From Immundisolibacterales bacterium (GTDB lineage: Bacteria > Pseudomonadota > Gammaproteobacteria > HK1), in NCBI GenBank assembly GCA_026712715.1, contig JAPOPW010000023.1:161993-225992 (forward strand): a stretch of 64,000 nt of DNA. The letters run 5' to 3'. Of this stretch, positions 8,692-17,654 are shown one piece after another. The notes beneath the pieces were generated by a model. That model searched no databases, was not told where the DNA came from, and worked only from the letters and a program-made list of their open reading frames with translations. Position 1 is the stretch's first letter. Every line of letters starts with the position of its first letter. The position numbers were made by a program, and so were the translations under genes.

Positions 8692-9129
8692 TCAGCCGGC
8701 GGCGGGCGGCGGGACCCCGAGGCGAAGCTCCGTCGGCGTCCAGCGGTCGCGGCGGCGCGCGCGGCGGCCCGCGGCCGCTTCCGGTCCGTAGGTGACCGCC
8801 GCCCCCGCTCGTTCATGGTGCGCGGTTGCGCGGAGGTTCAGGGTCGAGAGGCCGCCCACGTCTTCTTCCTCGGCATACGCTCCGATGTAGACCCCGCAGC
8901 CGCCGCACACCAGGAACTGCGCCGTGCGAAGCCCGAACCGGTAACGGATCAGCCGGTCGGGGTCGGCGACGAACACCGTGGCGTTGCCGGCCGGGTCCGA
9001 TACGCAGCGGGTCGCGTGCGCGCGGCAGAACGAGCAGTCGCACTCCCTCGGTCCGATGGTCTCCCAGGTCCGTTCGGTCTCCAACTCGAAACCGAGGTTG
9101 CCGCAGTGGCATCGCCCCTCGATCCGCAT
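8692..9129 (-). CDS. GFA-family (CENP-V/GFA domain) zinc protein
   Basis: 145 residues from the ATG at 9129, preferred over the one at 9144 because GAGGAG then sits seven bases upstream. Zinc-binding Cys motifs of the glutathione-dependent formaldehyde-activating family are all there: GRCHCGN at the N-terminus, CDCSFCRAH in the middle and CGGCGVYIG near residue 82. The Arg-rich tail (GRRARRRDRW) is unusual but short. Enzymatic function is unproven for most members; GFA domains bind thiol-adducts such as S-hydroxymethylglutathione. Confidence 0.82.
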   Translation of the reverse strand: MRIEGRCHCGNLGFELETERTWETIGPRECDCSFCRAHATRCVSDPAGNATVFVADPDRLIRYRFGLRTAQFLVCGGCGVYIGAYAEEEDVGGLSTLNLRATAHHERAGAAVTYGPEAAAGRRARRRDRWTPTELRLGVPPPAAG

Positions 9130-9305
9130 CGCACGACTCCTCATCCGGTCAATTCACAAGGACTGCCGCGAGTATAGGGGAGGCGGCGCGCGGCGCTGCC
9201 CGGCCATGTCTTGGCGACCTTCCCGCTCCGGCCGACGAACGAGGTTGACTGCGGTCCCCGCCGATGCGGCGGCGTCGAGTCGGCACGCTCTTTCGTTCGT
9301 CCTTC

Positions 9306-9593
9306 GTGCGCCGGGAAACGGAGCCGGGCGGTGAACGGGGCGGCGCGCCGTGGGGAGTCGCGGCAGCCGGTTCGTTATGCTTGTCGCTTTCCCGCCGGTC
9401 CGTCCGGCGGGGGCATTCGGGCCGCGACGGCGGCGGGGAGACAGGAGCGGGGCGCGGGAACCGGGGGGCGGGCGGTGGCGGGGGCGGGGCGCCGGGGGGG
9501 GCGGCGGGAGCCGTTTCGTTTTGCTTGCCTCTTCCCCGCCGGTCCGTCCGGCGGGAGCATTCGGTCCGCGACGGCGTCGGAGAGACATGAGCG
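9306..9593 (+). repeat. 144-bp tandem duplication of the MFS-gene leader and start codon
   Basis: Bases 9306-9449 and 9450-9593 align without gaps at an offset of 144. The last 83 bases of each copy (9367-9449, 9511-9593) differ at about ten positions by eye; the G-rich first parts are more diverged. Each copy holds an 8-bp inverted repeat, cccgccgg-tccgt-ccggcggg (9391-9411, 9535-9555), and an RBS-like tract. The MFS start ATG lies in copy 2 (9587); the equivalent triplet of copy 1 is AGG (9443-9445). This fills the otherwise gene-free 9130-9586. Confidence 0.8.
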
Positions 9594-10804
9594 AGGCGAG
9601 CGCAGGAGCGCGACGAAAGCTGACCCTGGCGGCGTGCTGCGCGACGCACAGCGTGCAGGACGGCCTCACCGCCTCGATCTACATTCTGCTCCCGATACTC
9701 GCCCAGGCATTCGGTCTCAGCTTCGCCCAGGTCGGACTGGTGCGCGCCGCGCACAGCGGCGCGATGGGGCTGCTCGAGCTTCCGGCCGGCGTGCTTTCCG
9801 AGCGGTTGGGGCAGCGCCGGCTGCTTGCGTTCGGACTCCTTTGCGCCGGCACCGGCTACGTCACGGTCTCGATGTCGGGCGGGTTCACCGGGCTCCTCAT
9901 CGGGCTGTGCATCGCGGGGAGCGGAGCCGCGTTCCAGCACGCGCTCTCTTCGTCGCTCGTCAGCGCCACCTTCTCGGGCCCGGACCGGCGTACCGCGCTC
10001 GGTGCGTACAACTCGAGTGGCGACGCCGGAAAGCTCCTGTTCACGGGTCTTCTCACCACCTTGCTCGGCGCCGGGGCGGCCTGGCCGCAGGTCGCGGCCG
10101 GGTACGGGTCGCTCGCCATCGCGGCGGGAATCGTTCTCTTTCTCCTGCTTCGCACGCTCCGGGTCGGCGGTCCGGCGGCCGTTGCGGAACGGCGGTCCCC
10201 GCTTGGTGGCGCGGATTGGGGCATCCGCAATCGCAGGGGGTTCGCGACTCTCGCCGCAATCGTGCTGCTCGACCTCGCGGTGCAGGACGCATTCCTGGTC
10301 TTCATCGCCTTTCTGATGGTGGCCAAGCAGGTACCCGTCGGACTCGCGGGATTCGCGGTCGTGCTGACCCTCGCCGGCGGGATCGCGGGAAAGTTCGGGT
10401 GCGGGCTGCTGGCCGCGCGAGTGGGGCCGGTACGCGCCCTCGTCGCGGTCGAGATCGTGAGCGCGGCCGCGATCCTGGCCGTCCTGGCCGCACCCGCCAT
10501 GGTCGCGCTGTGCCTGTTGCCGCTCGCCGGGCTCGTGCTGCAGGGCTCGTCCTCCATCACTTACGGGACGGTGGGCGACCTCGTCGACGAACGTCGGCAG
10601 TCGCGGGGGTTCGCCCTCGTCTACACGCTCTCGAGCGTGGCATCCATCGTCGGTCCGGTCGGATTCGGGCTCGTCAGCGACCGCTTCGGCCTCGAGGCCG
10701 CAATGCTGGTCATGGCCTTCGTCGTCGTGCTGCCGGCGCCGCTCGCCCTGCTGCTGCGCGGGCCGCTTCGCCAGGTCCGGCTTTCGCAGGCGAGCACCGC
10801 CTGA
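9587..10804 (+). CDS. MFS transporter, fosmidomycin-resistance-like
   Basis: 405 residues with about 12 hydrophobic segments and the MFS loop motif GVLSERLGQRR after TM2. Start ATG at 9587 has ggagag five bases upstream; the open frame runs further upstream only through the duplicated leader. The N-terminal CATHSVQDGL and long TM1 resemble the FSR (fosmidomycin resistance) branch of the MFS, whose members are inner-membrane exporters. Substrate not predictable. It stands alone between GFA and the EamA gene, with its own leader containing a conserved hairpin, suggesting independent control. Confidence 0.75.
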   Translation: MSEASAGARRKLTLAACCATHSVQDGLTASIYILLPILAQAFGLSFAQVGLVRAAHSGAMGLLELPAGVLSERLGQRRLLAFGLLCAGTGYVTVSMSGGFTGLLIGLCIAGSGAAFQHALSSSLVSATFSGPDRRTALGAYNSSGDAGKLLFTGLLTTLLGAGAAWPQVAAGYGSLAIAAGIVLFLLLRTLRVGGPAAVAERRSPLGGADWGIRNRRGFATLAAIVLLDLAVQDAFLVFIAFLMVAKQVPVGLAGFAVVLTLAGGIAGKFGCGLLAARVGPVRALVAVEIVSAAAILAVLAAPAMVALCLLPLAGLVLQGSSSITYGTVGDLVDERRQSRGFALVYTLSSVASIVGPVGFGLVSDRFGLEAAMLVMAFVVVLPAPLALLLRGPLRQVRLSQASTA

Positions 10805-10927
10805 GCGCTCGCCCGCCCGCCCCGAGGCCGCCCGGGAGGCGGGCACTCCCGCGCGCCGGCGGAACGCGCGAACCGGAACTTCGGCCCGGAAGGGGCGGGT
10901 TCGGGCGGTGAGGGAGCGTCGGCGATA

Positions 10928-11887
10928 ATGGGCGGCATGGACCGGGACACCGCCGAGGATTCCTGCGAGCGTGTCTCGGGGCGCGGTCGGTCGGGCGGGC
11001 GCCCGCCGGCCGCGAAGGGCACTCTCCCGGTCAGCCTTCGCGGGGTGCTCTGGATGCTGCTCGGGATGTCGTGCATCGGCATCCTCGACGGCGCCGCGAA
11101 GTATCTCGGACTGCGCCTCAACGGACTCGAGGTTGCGTGGGGCTACTTCCTCGCCACCTTCGCCTGCGTCGTGGGGTACGCGCTCGCGACCGGGGTGCCG
11201 CCGTCCCGGCTCGTCCGTTCCCGCCGACCATGGCTCCAGGCGGGACGCGCCGCCTGTCTCGTCGCGTCACTGTCGTGCCTCTTCGTGTCCCTCACCTACC
11301 TTCCGCTCGCCGAGGCGACCGCAATCAACTTCACCGGGCCGCTCTTCATCGTGGCCCTGTCGGGGCCGCTCCTCGGCGAGCGGATCGACCCGGGGCGTTG
11401 GCTCGCGGTGGCGGTGGGGATGTGCGGCGCGCTCATCGTCGTCCGCCCCGGCGCGGAGGTGTTCCACTGGGCGTCCCTGCTGCCGCTCGCCGGCGCGTTC
11501 TTCTTCGCATTGCTGAACATCATCACCCGGCTCCAGCGTTCGGCCGATCCGACGCTCACGACCCTTGCCCATACCTTCGGCATCGGGAGCGCTCTCATGA
11601 GTCTCGCGCTGCCCTTCGTCTGGGTTGCGCCGACTCCCGCGGAGTGGGCCGTATTCGCCGGGAGCGGCGTGCTCGGATTCGCCGCTCACTTCTCGATCGT
11701 GCGGTCGCTCGAGATCGCCGACGCCTCGACGGTGGCGCCGCTCAACTACGTGCGGCTCGTGTGGGCGATCGGAATCGGATTCGTGGTCTTCGGGAACGTT
11801 CCCGGGGCCGCGACCCTGGTGGGCGGTGCGATCATCGTCGCCTCCGGCCTCTACGTGGTCCTCCGCGAGGCCGACCCGGCCCGTTGA
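10928..11887 (+). CDS. EamA-family (DMT) transporter
   Basis: 319 residues with ten hydrophobic helices in two EamA repeats; typical landmarks are LPLAEATAINFTGPLF at the end of the first repeat and the equivalent STVAPLNYVRLVWAIG in the second. An N-terminal 35-residue hydrophilic Arg/Gly tail precedes TM1. A second in-frame ATG at 10937 is equally possible. A GATAAT box at 10923-10928 touches the first ATG, which would give a leaderless mRNA starting near 10935; that is speculative. Likely a metabolite exporter of the inner membrane, substrate unknown. Confidence 0.75.
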   Translation: MGGMDRDTAEDSCERVSGRGRSGGRPPAAKGTLPVSLRGVLWMLLGMSCIGILDGAAKYLGLRLNGLEVAWGYFLATFACVVGYALATGVPPSRLVRSRRPWLQAGRAACLVASLSCLFVSLTYLPLAEATAINFTGPLFIVALSGPLLGERIDPGRWLAVAVGMCGALIVVRPGAEVFHWASLLPLAGAFFFALLNIITRLQRSADPTLTTLAHTFGIGSALMSLALPFVWVAPTPAEWAVFAGSGVLGFAAHFSIVRSLEIADASTVAPLNYVRLVWAIGIGFVVFGNVPGAATLVGGAIIVASGLYVVLREADPAR

Positions 11888-12194
11888 GGCAGACGGGAAT
11901 TCTCGCCAACCTTCGTCCCTCGCAGCGCAAAGCCGGTGCGACGTCCGGGCCGGAACGGGCCCGGCCCCGGCCGGTGGCGGAGACGTGCGCAATGAGCCGT
12001 TCCGGCCGGCGGCAACCGCGCGCGCGCCGGGCGACTGCCGGCCGCCGGCCCGGCCCTGCGCCGCCTCTCGAGACGGGTTTGCCGGGCGGTGAAGCCGTCG
12101 CGCGCGGGGGCGGCCCGAACGGCCCCCGCCGGTTGCGGCGCCGGGCGCTCTCGGCGAACATGAAGGCTGCGAAATCGACTATGGATGAGGTGAA
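11888..12194. other. Gene-free stretch, 307 bp
   Basis: Between the EamA gene and the LLM oxidoreductase. No convincing reading frame. It contains GC-rich dyads (around 11948-11975, ggccggaacgggcccggccccggccgg) that could end the EamA transcript. The last 40 bases are more AT-rich and hold gatgaggtga, the RBS for the next gene. Confidence 0.5.
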
Positions 12195-13478
12195 ATGAAG
12201 CTGCTCTGGTTCCACCTGATGCCCTATACCGAGCTGCCGGACGACTTCCGGGAAAAGAATCCTTCGGTGTGGGTGGACATCGACTCGGGCCTGTTCGACC
12301 CCCGGCGCGCCCACCACATGTACAACGATTTCATGGACGAGCTCGAGTTCGCGTCCCAGTGGGGCTTCGACGGGGTGTGCGTAAACGAGCACCACTCGAA
12401 CGGCTACGGGCTCATGCCGTCTCCGAACCTCATCGCCTCCACTCTCGCCCGGCGCACCGAGGACACCGCGATCTGCGTCATGGGCAACAGCCTCGCCCTC
12501 TACAACCCTCCGACCCGGGTGGCGGAAGAGTTCGCGATGCTCGACTGCATCTCGGGGGGGCGCCTCATTGCGGGCTTCCCGGTCGGTTCACCGATGGACA
12601 CCTGCTACGCGTTCGGCCAGAACCCGAGCCTTCTCCGACCCCGCTACCTCGAGGCGCACGATCTCGTCATGCGCGCGTGGACGACTCCGGAGCCGTTCGC
12701 GTTCAACGGCCGGTTCAACCAGCAGCGCTACGTCAACATCTGGCCGCGCCCGATCCAGGACCCGCATCCGCCCATCTGGATCCCGGGCGGCGGATCGGTC
12801 GAGACCTGGCAATGGTGCGCGAAGATGGACTACGTCTACTCGTACCTGTCCTACTTCGGCTACAAGGCGGGGCGCCGCACCGTGCACGGGTTCTGGAAGG
12901 AGATGGACCGCCTCGGCAAGGACCGGAACCCGTACCGGGCGGGCTTCCTCCAGTTCGTCGGGGTGGCCGAGACCGCGCGCCAGGCCAAGGAGCTCTACCG
13001 GGAGGCGGCGGAATACTTCTACGGGCGCTGCCTGCACGTGGACTCGCGCTTCGCGGCGCCCCCCGGCTACACGACCGAGGCGACGGTGCGCGCGCGGGTC
13101 GAGTCGCAGGTGGTCAAGGCGGCCTCGAAGGCGATCGGACGCTACGACGTCGCCATCACCTTCGAGGAGATCCTCGACAAGGGCTACGTCATCGTCGGCA
13201 CCCCGGACGAGGTGGCGGCGCGCCTGCGCGAGCTCGCCCTCGATCTCAACATCGGCCAGCTCATGATGCTGCTCCAGTACGGCAACATGCCGAAGGACCT
13301 CGTCGCGTACAACACGAAGCTCTTCGCGGAGGAAGTGATGCCCCAGATCTCCGGCCTTTTCGACGACGAGTGGGAGAACCGCTGGTGGCCGAACCCGATG
13401 CCGACCCAGCAGCGGGCCGTGCCCCAGGCGCTTCCCGAATCGCTTTCGCAGCCGTCGCCCGGGGCGCGGCTGCAGTGA
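12195..13478 (+). CDS. LLM-class flavin-dependent monooxygenase (luciferase-like)
   Basis: 427 residues with the bacterial luciferase-like TIM barrel: WGFDGVCVNEHHSNGYGLMPSP near residue 57, LAR..TAICVMGNSL, RVAEEFAMLDCISGGRLIAGFPVG and the substrate/flavin region HPPIWIPGGGS. Such enzymes use FMNH2 and O2 and need a separate flavin reductase, none of which is seen nearby. RBS gatgaggtga. Its stop overlaps the GTG start of an alpha/beta hydrolase, so a monooxygenase-hydrolase pair acting in sequence is likely, next to a complete ABC importer that may bring in the substrate. Confidence 0.83.
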   Translation: MKLLWFHLMPYTELPDDFREKNPSVWVDIDSGLFDPRRAHHMYNDFMDELEFASQWGFDGVCVNEHHSNGYGLMPSPNLIASTLARRTEDTAICVMGNSLALYNPPTRVAEEFAMLDCISGGRLIAGFPVGSPMDTCYAFGQNPSLLRPRYLEAHDLVMRAWTTPEPFAFNGRFNQQRYVNIWPRPIQDPHPPIWIPGGGSVETWQWCAKMDYVYSYLSYFGYKAGRRTVHGFWKEMDRLGKDRNPYRAGFLQFVGVAETARQAKELYREAAEYFYGRCLHVDSRFAAPPGYTTEATVRARVESQVVKAASKAIGRYDVAITFEEILDKGYVIVGTPDEVAARLRELALDLNIGQLMMLLQYGNMPKDLVAYNTKLFAEEVMPQISGLFDDEWENRWWPNPMPTQQRAVPQALPESLSQPSPGARLQ

Positions 13479-14281
13479 CCCGGGGAGGCGCCGGAGGGGC
13501 GGACGGAGTCGGCGCACGGACGGTCGAGGTCAACGGCCGGAGTTGCCGGGTCTGGGAGAAGGGCGCGGGCGAGCCGGTCGGCTTTCTCGCCGGAATCGGC
13601 GGGCTTGGCGGCTGGACCCCGTTTCTCGATCGACTCGCGGAGCGCCGCCGGGTGATCGTTCCGTCCCTCCCCGGGTTTCCGGGGGCGCAAGGGCATGACC
13701 TCCTCGATACCCAGCTCGACTGGATCCTCGCCGTCCAGGACCTCCTCGAGGCGGCAGGGCTCGCGGGGGCCGACCTCGTCGGCTCGTCGGTGGGCGCCGC
13801 TCTCGCGGCGGACGTGGCGGCGTGCGGGCGGGGCATGGTCCGTCGGCTCGTGCTGATCGGACCCCTCGGCGTCTTCGACGAGGCGGAGCCGATCGCGGAC
13901 GTGTGGGCGCAGCGCCCGGGCGACCTGCCGGGGATGGTGTGCGCGGAGCCGGCGAACTTCCAGGCGGCGGTCGCCGCCCCCGAAGGCGAGGACGCGATCG
14001 AGGCGCAGGTGCTCCTGCTCCGCGCCCACGAGGCGGCCGCCCGACTGCTGTGGCCGCTCAGCGACACCGGGCTCGCCAGACGGCTTCCGCGAGTCCGCGC
14101 ACGGGTGATGCTGGTCTGGGGCGAGGCGGACCGGGTGGTGCCGTTCGGTTACGCTTCCCGGTTCTCCGAGCTGCTCCGTGGCGAGACACGCATCGAGCGC
14201 GTGCCGGGGGCCGGCCACCTCGCGGAGCTGGACGCTCCGGATGACGTTGCGGGGCGGATCCACGCGTTCCTGGATAGCTGA
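13475..14281 (+). CDS. Alpha/beta hydrolase
   Basis: 268 residues from a GTG overlapping the LLM gene stop (GTGA). Canonical alpha/beta-hydrolase elements: an oxyanion-side GIGGLGG, nucleophile elbow GSSVGAA, catalytic Asp in WGEADRVVPF and His in GAGHLAELD near the C-terminus. The pairing with a flavin monooxygenase recalls oxidative ring-cleavage pairs such as RutA/RutD, but neither protein is specifically Rut-like. Soluble, no signal peptide. Substrate unknown. Confidence 0.8.
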   Translation: MTRGGAGGADGVGARTVEVNGRSCRVWEKGAGEPVGFLAGIGGLGGWTPFLDRLAERRRVIVPSLPGFPGAQGHDLLDTQLDWILAVQDLLEAAGLAGADLVGSSVGAALAADVAACGRGMVRRLVLIGPLGVFDEAEPIADVWAQRPGDLPGMVCAEPANFQAAVAAPEGEDAIEAQVLLLRAHEAAARLLWPLSDTGLARRLPRVRARVMLVWGEADRVVPFGYASRFSELLRGETRIERVPGAGHLAELDAPDDVAGRIHAFLDS

Positions 14282-14488
14282 CTCCGCTCCCCCGGGCACC
14301 GGTCCGCAGGCGGTGAGACGTGCGGTTCGGGAGTTCTTCCCGGTTGCCGTGGGACTTCTTCCGCGGACACCGGGCCGGCCACGGGGCTGTGGTATAACTG
14401 CCGCCCCCGGGCAAGTCTCGGGGAGACCGGATCGTGCCCCAAGCCATGTCTCGGGGGCCGACCCGAGGGATTGGGAAGAGGTTAGAGA

Positions 14489-15229
14489 GTGCTGTCGATT
14501 CAAGGAGTTATAACCGGATACGGCAAGGTGCAGATCCTGCGTGGGATCGACATGTCCGTGTCGCAGGGCCAGATCGTGGCCCTCCTTGGCGGCAATGGCA
14601 CCGGCAAGTCGACCCTCCTCAAGGCGATCTCCGGCCTCCTGCCGGTCTGGGACGGCGCCATCGAATTCGAGGGGGAGCCCATCCAGAACCGCCGGCCCAA
14701 CGAGATCGTGAAGCGCGGCCTCACCCAGGTCACGCAAGGCAAGGACATGTACCCGGCCATGACGGTGGAGGAGAACCTTCGCATCGGTGCGTACACGCGG
14801 AGCGACCGGGCCGGGGTCCTCGCCGACATGGGCAAGGTGTTCGACTATTTTCCGGTCCTCGGCGAACGCCGCAGCCAGCTCGCCGCCACCCTGAGCGGGG
14901 GCGAGGTGCAGATGCTGGTCATCGGCCGGGGCCTGATGGCCCGGCCGAAGCTCATCATGCTCGACGAGCCGAGCTCCGCCCTCGCGCCGCGCATCGTTCT
15001 CGACATCTTCAGCATCGTGAATCGGATCAGCCGCAACGAGGGCATCACCATCCTGCTCGTCGAGCAGAACGTGCGCATGGCCCTGCTGCTCGCGGAGTAC
15101 GGCTACGTGATTCGGGACGGGGTCGTCCACATCGAGGGCGCGTCGCGCGAACTCATCAACGACGACAACGTGCGCTTGGCGTACCTCGGCGGCACGGTCA
15201 CCGACGCCGGCGCCGAGCTCGCCCACTAG
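14489..15229 (+). CDS. livF: ABC transporter ATP-binding protein, LivF type
   Basis: 246 residues from a GTG with gaagagg upstream. Walker A GGNGTGKST at residues 34-42, ABC signature LSGGE near 135, Walker B LIMLDEPSSAL and a LVEQN switch typical of the LivF branch of branched-chain amino acid (HAAT) transporters. It heads a five-gene unit F-H-binding protein-M-G. A TATAAC box at 14393-14398 is a candidate -10 element; no good -35 is visible. Substrate of the whole transporter is uncertain because this family also imports urea, amides and aromatic acids. Confidence 0.85.
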   Translation: MLSIQGVITGYGKVQILRGIDMSVSQGQIVALLGGNGTGKSTLLKAISGLLPVWDGAIEFEGEPIQNRRPNEIVKRGLTQVTQGKDMYPAMTVEENLRIGAYTRSDRAGVLADMGKVFDYFPVLGERRSQLAATLSGGEVQMLVIGRGLMARPKLIMLDEPSSALAPRIVLDIFSIVNRISRNEGITILLVEQNVRMALLLAEYGYVIRDGVVHIEGASRELINDDNVRLAYLGGTVTDAGAELAH

Positions 15230-15249
15230 CCCGGTCCGGAGAGGGAACG

Positions 15250-16140
15250 ATGGAGCTGCTGCTCGATTTCGTCATCGTCGGGGTCTCCATCGGGATCGTC
15301 TACGGCCTCGTCGCGCTCGGCATTTCGCTCATCTTCTCCGGGCTCGACATCGTGCATTTCGCGCACGGCGAGTTTTACATGATCGGTTCCTTCCTCGGGA
15401 TTGCGGTGATCCTCTTTACCGGCGCCCCGTACTTCTGGGCGCTCATCGGGGCGATGATCATCTCCGGGGTGCTCGGCGTCGTCGTGGAGCGGGTGTTCTA
15501 CCGGCGGCTGACGCGCGGCGGGGGGGGCTACACGGTTGCCGGCATGGGGATGATCATCTGCGGCTTCGGGATGTCCGTCGCCCTCCAGAACGTCGCCTAC
15601 CTCCTCTGGGGCGCCGCCCCCCATCCGTATCCGGTGGGCTTCGGAATGCCAATCTTCCTCGGCAACATCGCCCTCCCGAAGTCCTACTTCTACATCCTCA
15701 TCTGCGCGCTCGTGCTGATGACGGTGCTGCACACCTTTCTCACCCGCACCAAGCTCGGGCTCGCGGTGCGGGCCGTCGCCTACAACAAGGACACCTCGTA
15801 TCTCATGGGGGTGAACGTGCCGGTGATGATCTCGCTCATCTTCGGCGTCGCGTGCGCGATGGCCGCCGCGGCAGGCGTGCTCATCGGCCCGATCAACTAC
15901 GTGCAGATCGAGATGGGCTACCTGATGCTGCTCAAGGCGTTCGCCGCCGCGGTCGTCGGCGGGTTCGGGAGCCTTCCGGGGGCCCTCCTCGGGGGCATCG
16001 TGGTGGGCCTGTTCGAGACTCTCTGCGCGGGCTACCTCATTGCGAGCTACAAGGACATCTACGCCTTTCTCCTCCTCATCGTGGTGCTCATGGTGCGGCC
16101 GACCGGCCTCCTCGGCATCCTGGTGAAGGTGAAGGCATAG
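15250..16140 (+). CDS. livH: ABC transporter permease, LivH type
   Basis: 296 residues, about eight membrane segments, starting MELLLDFVIVGVSIGIVYGL with a purine-rich RBS (gagggaacg). The LivH signature regions GLDIVHFAHGEFYM and FAAAVVGGFGSLPGALLGG are present. It would form the membrane channel with the LivM protein encoded two genes downstream. Twenty bases behind livF, same operon. Confidence 0.85.
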   Translation: MELLLDFVIVGVSIGIVYGLVALGISLIFSGLDIVHFAHGEFYMIGSFLGIAVILFTGAPYFWALIGAMIISGVLGVVVERVFYRRLTRGGGGYTVAGMGMIICGFGMSVALQNVAYLLWGAAPHPYPVGFGMPIFLGNIALPKSYFYILICALVLMTVLHTFLTRTKLGLAVRAVAYNKDTSYLMGVNVPVMISLIFGVACAMAAAAGVLIGPINYVQIEMGYLMLLKAFAAAVVGGFGSLPGALLGGIVVGLFETLCAGYLIASYKDIYAFLLLIVVLMVRPTGLLGILVKVKA

Positions 16141-16232
16141 CACGGGGGCTCCGGCCCGCGTGCCGGAGTCGAATCCGCCGGGCACCCTTCATCGAGGGGC
16201 GCGCGGCAATATGGAAGAACAGGGAGACCAAA

Positions 16233-17510
16233 ATGAACCGACATCTTCCGAAAAAAACCGGACACGGGGTTCGCAATGCGCTCGCCGCCTGCGCCGCCGC
16301 GTCCATGCTGGCCGTCTCGGGGGCGGCTTCCGCCGGGGTGATCAAGGTCGGCGTCAGCCTGCGCATGAAGACCGAGACCGGCGAGAAGTACGGCCAGATG
16401 GTCGTCGACGAATTCGAGGCGATCAACGCCGCGGGCGGCATCAACGGCCACACCTTCGAGGTCAAGCTGCTCAACGACGAATGCAAGTCCGACATCGGGG
16501 TCGCCAACGCGACCAAGTTCGCCTACCAGGACAACGTGCACCTGTTCATCGGCTCCTCCTGCAGCTCGGTCTCGCTGCCGATCGTGGACGTCCTGCACAA
16601 GGCGGGGGTTCCGATGCTGATCCCGCACTCCACCAACTACAAGATCACGCTCAAGGGCAGCCCGTGGGTGTACCGGGTGCCGATCTCCTCGCGCTTCTCC
16701 GCGGCGGCGGCCGCGAAGTACACGGCCGAGAACATCGGCACGAAGATCGCCTACATCTGGGCGTCCGACGCCGCCTCGCAGGCCGACGCGCAGAAGTTCT
16801 TCGAGTACATCGAGACCTTCCACGGTGAGGGGCCGGTGTACGCCGAGCAGTTCCAGGAGGGCGAGCTCGACCTGCGAGCGCATCTGCTGAAGATCAAGGC
16901 CATGAAGCCCGAGGCGCTGATGATCTCTGCGCAGTCGCAGGACTTCGCGCGCGGTCTCGTCCAGTCCTACGAGGTCGGGATTCCTCCGTCGGTCAAGCGC
17001 ATCGGTGGTTCGGCGGCCTCCAACCGTCCGGCCCCGATCCTCTCCGGCGACGCGATCAAGGGCGTCTTCTTCCATGCCGCCTTCTCCTATGCGGACCCGG
17101 ATCCGAAGGTGGCGGAGTTCGTGAAGATGACGGCCGAGCGTTACGGCGTCGCGAACCCGGACCATGACTTCTCGCAGGCCTGGGACAGCGTGCACGTGGC
17201 GAGAATCGCGATTGAAGGCGCGGAGCTCACCCTCACCGATGACTCGCTGGCCGCCGACCGGGCCGCAATCCGCGATGCGCTCGGATCCGTCACCGGCTAC
17301 GTCACCCTCGGTGGTGGGGTGGTCGACTTCTGCGCCGACGCGACGCCCGAGTGCCGCGACGGCAACAAGACCCCGGTGCTCATCGAGTACACCAAGGGCG
17401 GCGAGGACTACGAGATCCGCGTGATCGGCAAGACGACGTTCGGCGCCGACTTCGGTCTCGCGAGCATGGCGGAAGAGGCCGAGAAGCTCCGGGAGTCGCT
17501 CGACAACTAG
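16233..17510 (+). CDS. ABC transporter periplasmic substrate-binding protein (type 1, LivK-like)
   Basis: 425 residues. RBS agggag before ATG 16233, then a Sec signal peptide ending near GAASAG (about residue 34). The mature protein is a type 1 periplasmic binding protein: IKVGVSLRMKTETGEKYGQMVVDEFEAIN, GGINGHTFEVKLLNDECKS, and IGSSCSSVSLPIVDVLHKAGVPMLIPHSTN, the usual ligand-side Ser/Thr loop. Two Cys pairs (C-term DFCADATPECRD) may form a disulphide. It lies between the permease genes and is followed by a strong hairpin, as is frequent for binding-protein genes that need higher expression. Confidence 0.85.
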   Translation: MNRHLPKKTGHGVRNALAACAAASMLAVSGAASAGVIKVGVSLRMKTETGEKYGQMVVDEFEAINAAGGINGHTFEVKLLNDECKSDIGVANATKFAYQDNVHLFIGSSCSSVSLPIVDVLHKAGVPMLIPHSTNYKITLKGSPWVYRVPISSRFSAAAAAKYTAENIGTKIAYIWASDAASQADAQKFFEYIETFHGEGPVYAEQFQEGELDLRAHLLKIKAMKPEALMISAQSQDFARGLVQSYEVGIPPSVKRIGGSAASNRPAPILSGDAIKGVFFHAAFSYADPDPKVAEFVKMTAERYGVANPDHDFSQAWDSVHVARIAIEGAELTLTDDSLAADRAAIRDALGSVTGYVTLGGGVVDFCADATPECRDGNKTPVLIEYTKGGEDYEIRVIGKTTFGADFGLASMAEEAEKLRESLDN

Positions 17511-17532
17511 TGGCGTTGCACGGAGCGTAACC

Positions 17533-17599
17533 GGCCGGGAGGGCGCGGCCCGGGCGGATCCTTGATGGACCCGCCCGTTCCCGCCCTCGTGGCCCGGCC
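17533..17599 (+). terminator. Compound hairpin after the binding-protein gene
   Basis: Inner stem 17552-17561 (gggcggatcc) pairs with 17567-17576 at nine of ten positions around loop ttgat; flanking ggccggg/cccggcc arms extend it. No T run. Because livM and livG follow in the same direction, it likely acts as a partial terminator or mRNA stabiliser that raises binding-protein levels. Confidence 0.5.
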
Positions 17600-17654
17600 C
17601 GGGCCCGGAGCCCCGGCCGGCCGACCTCAACCCTAACCCTGACGGCGGACCCAC

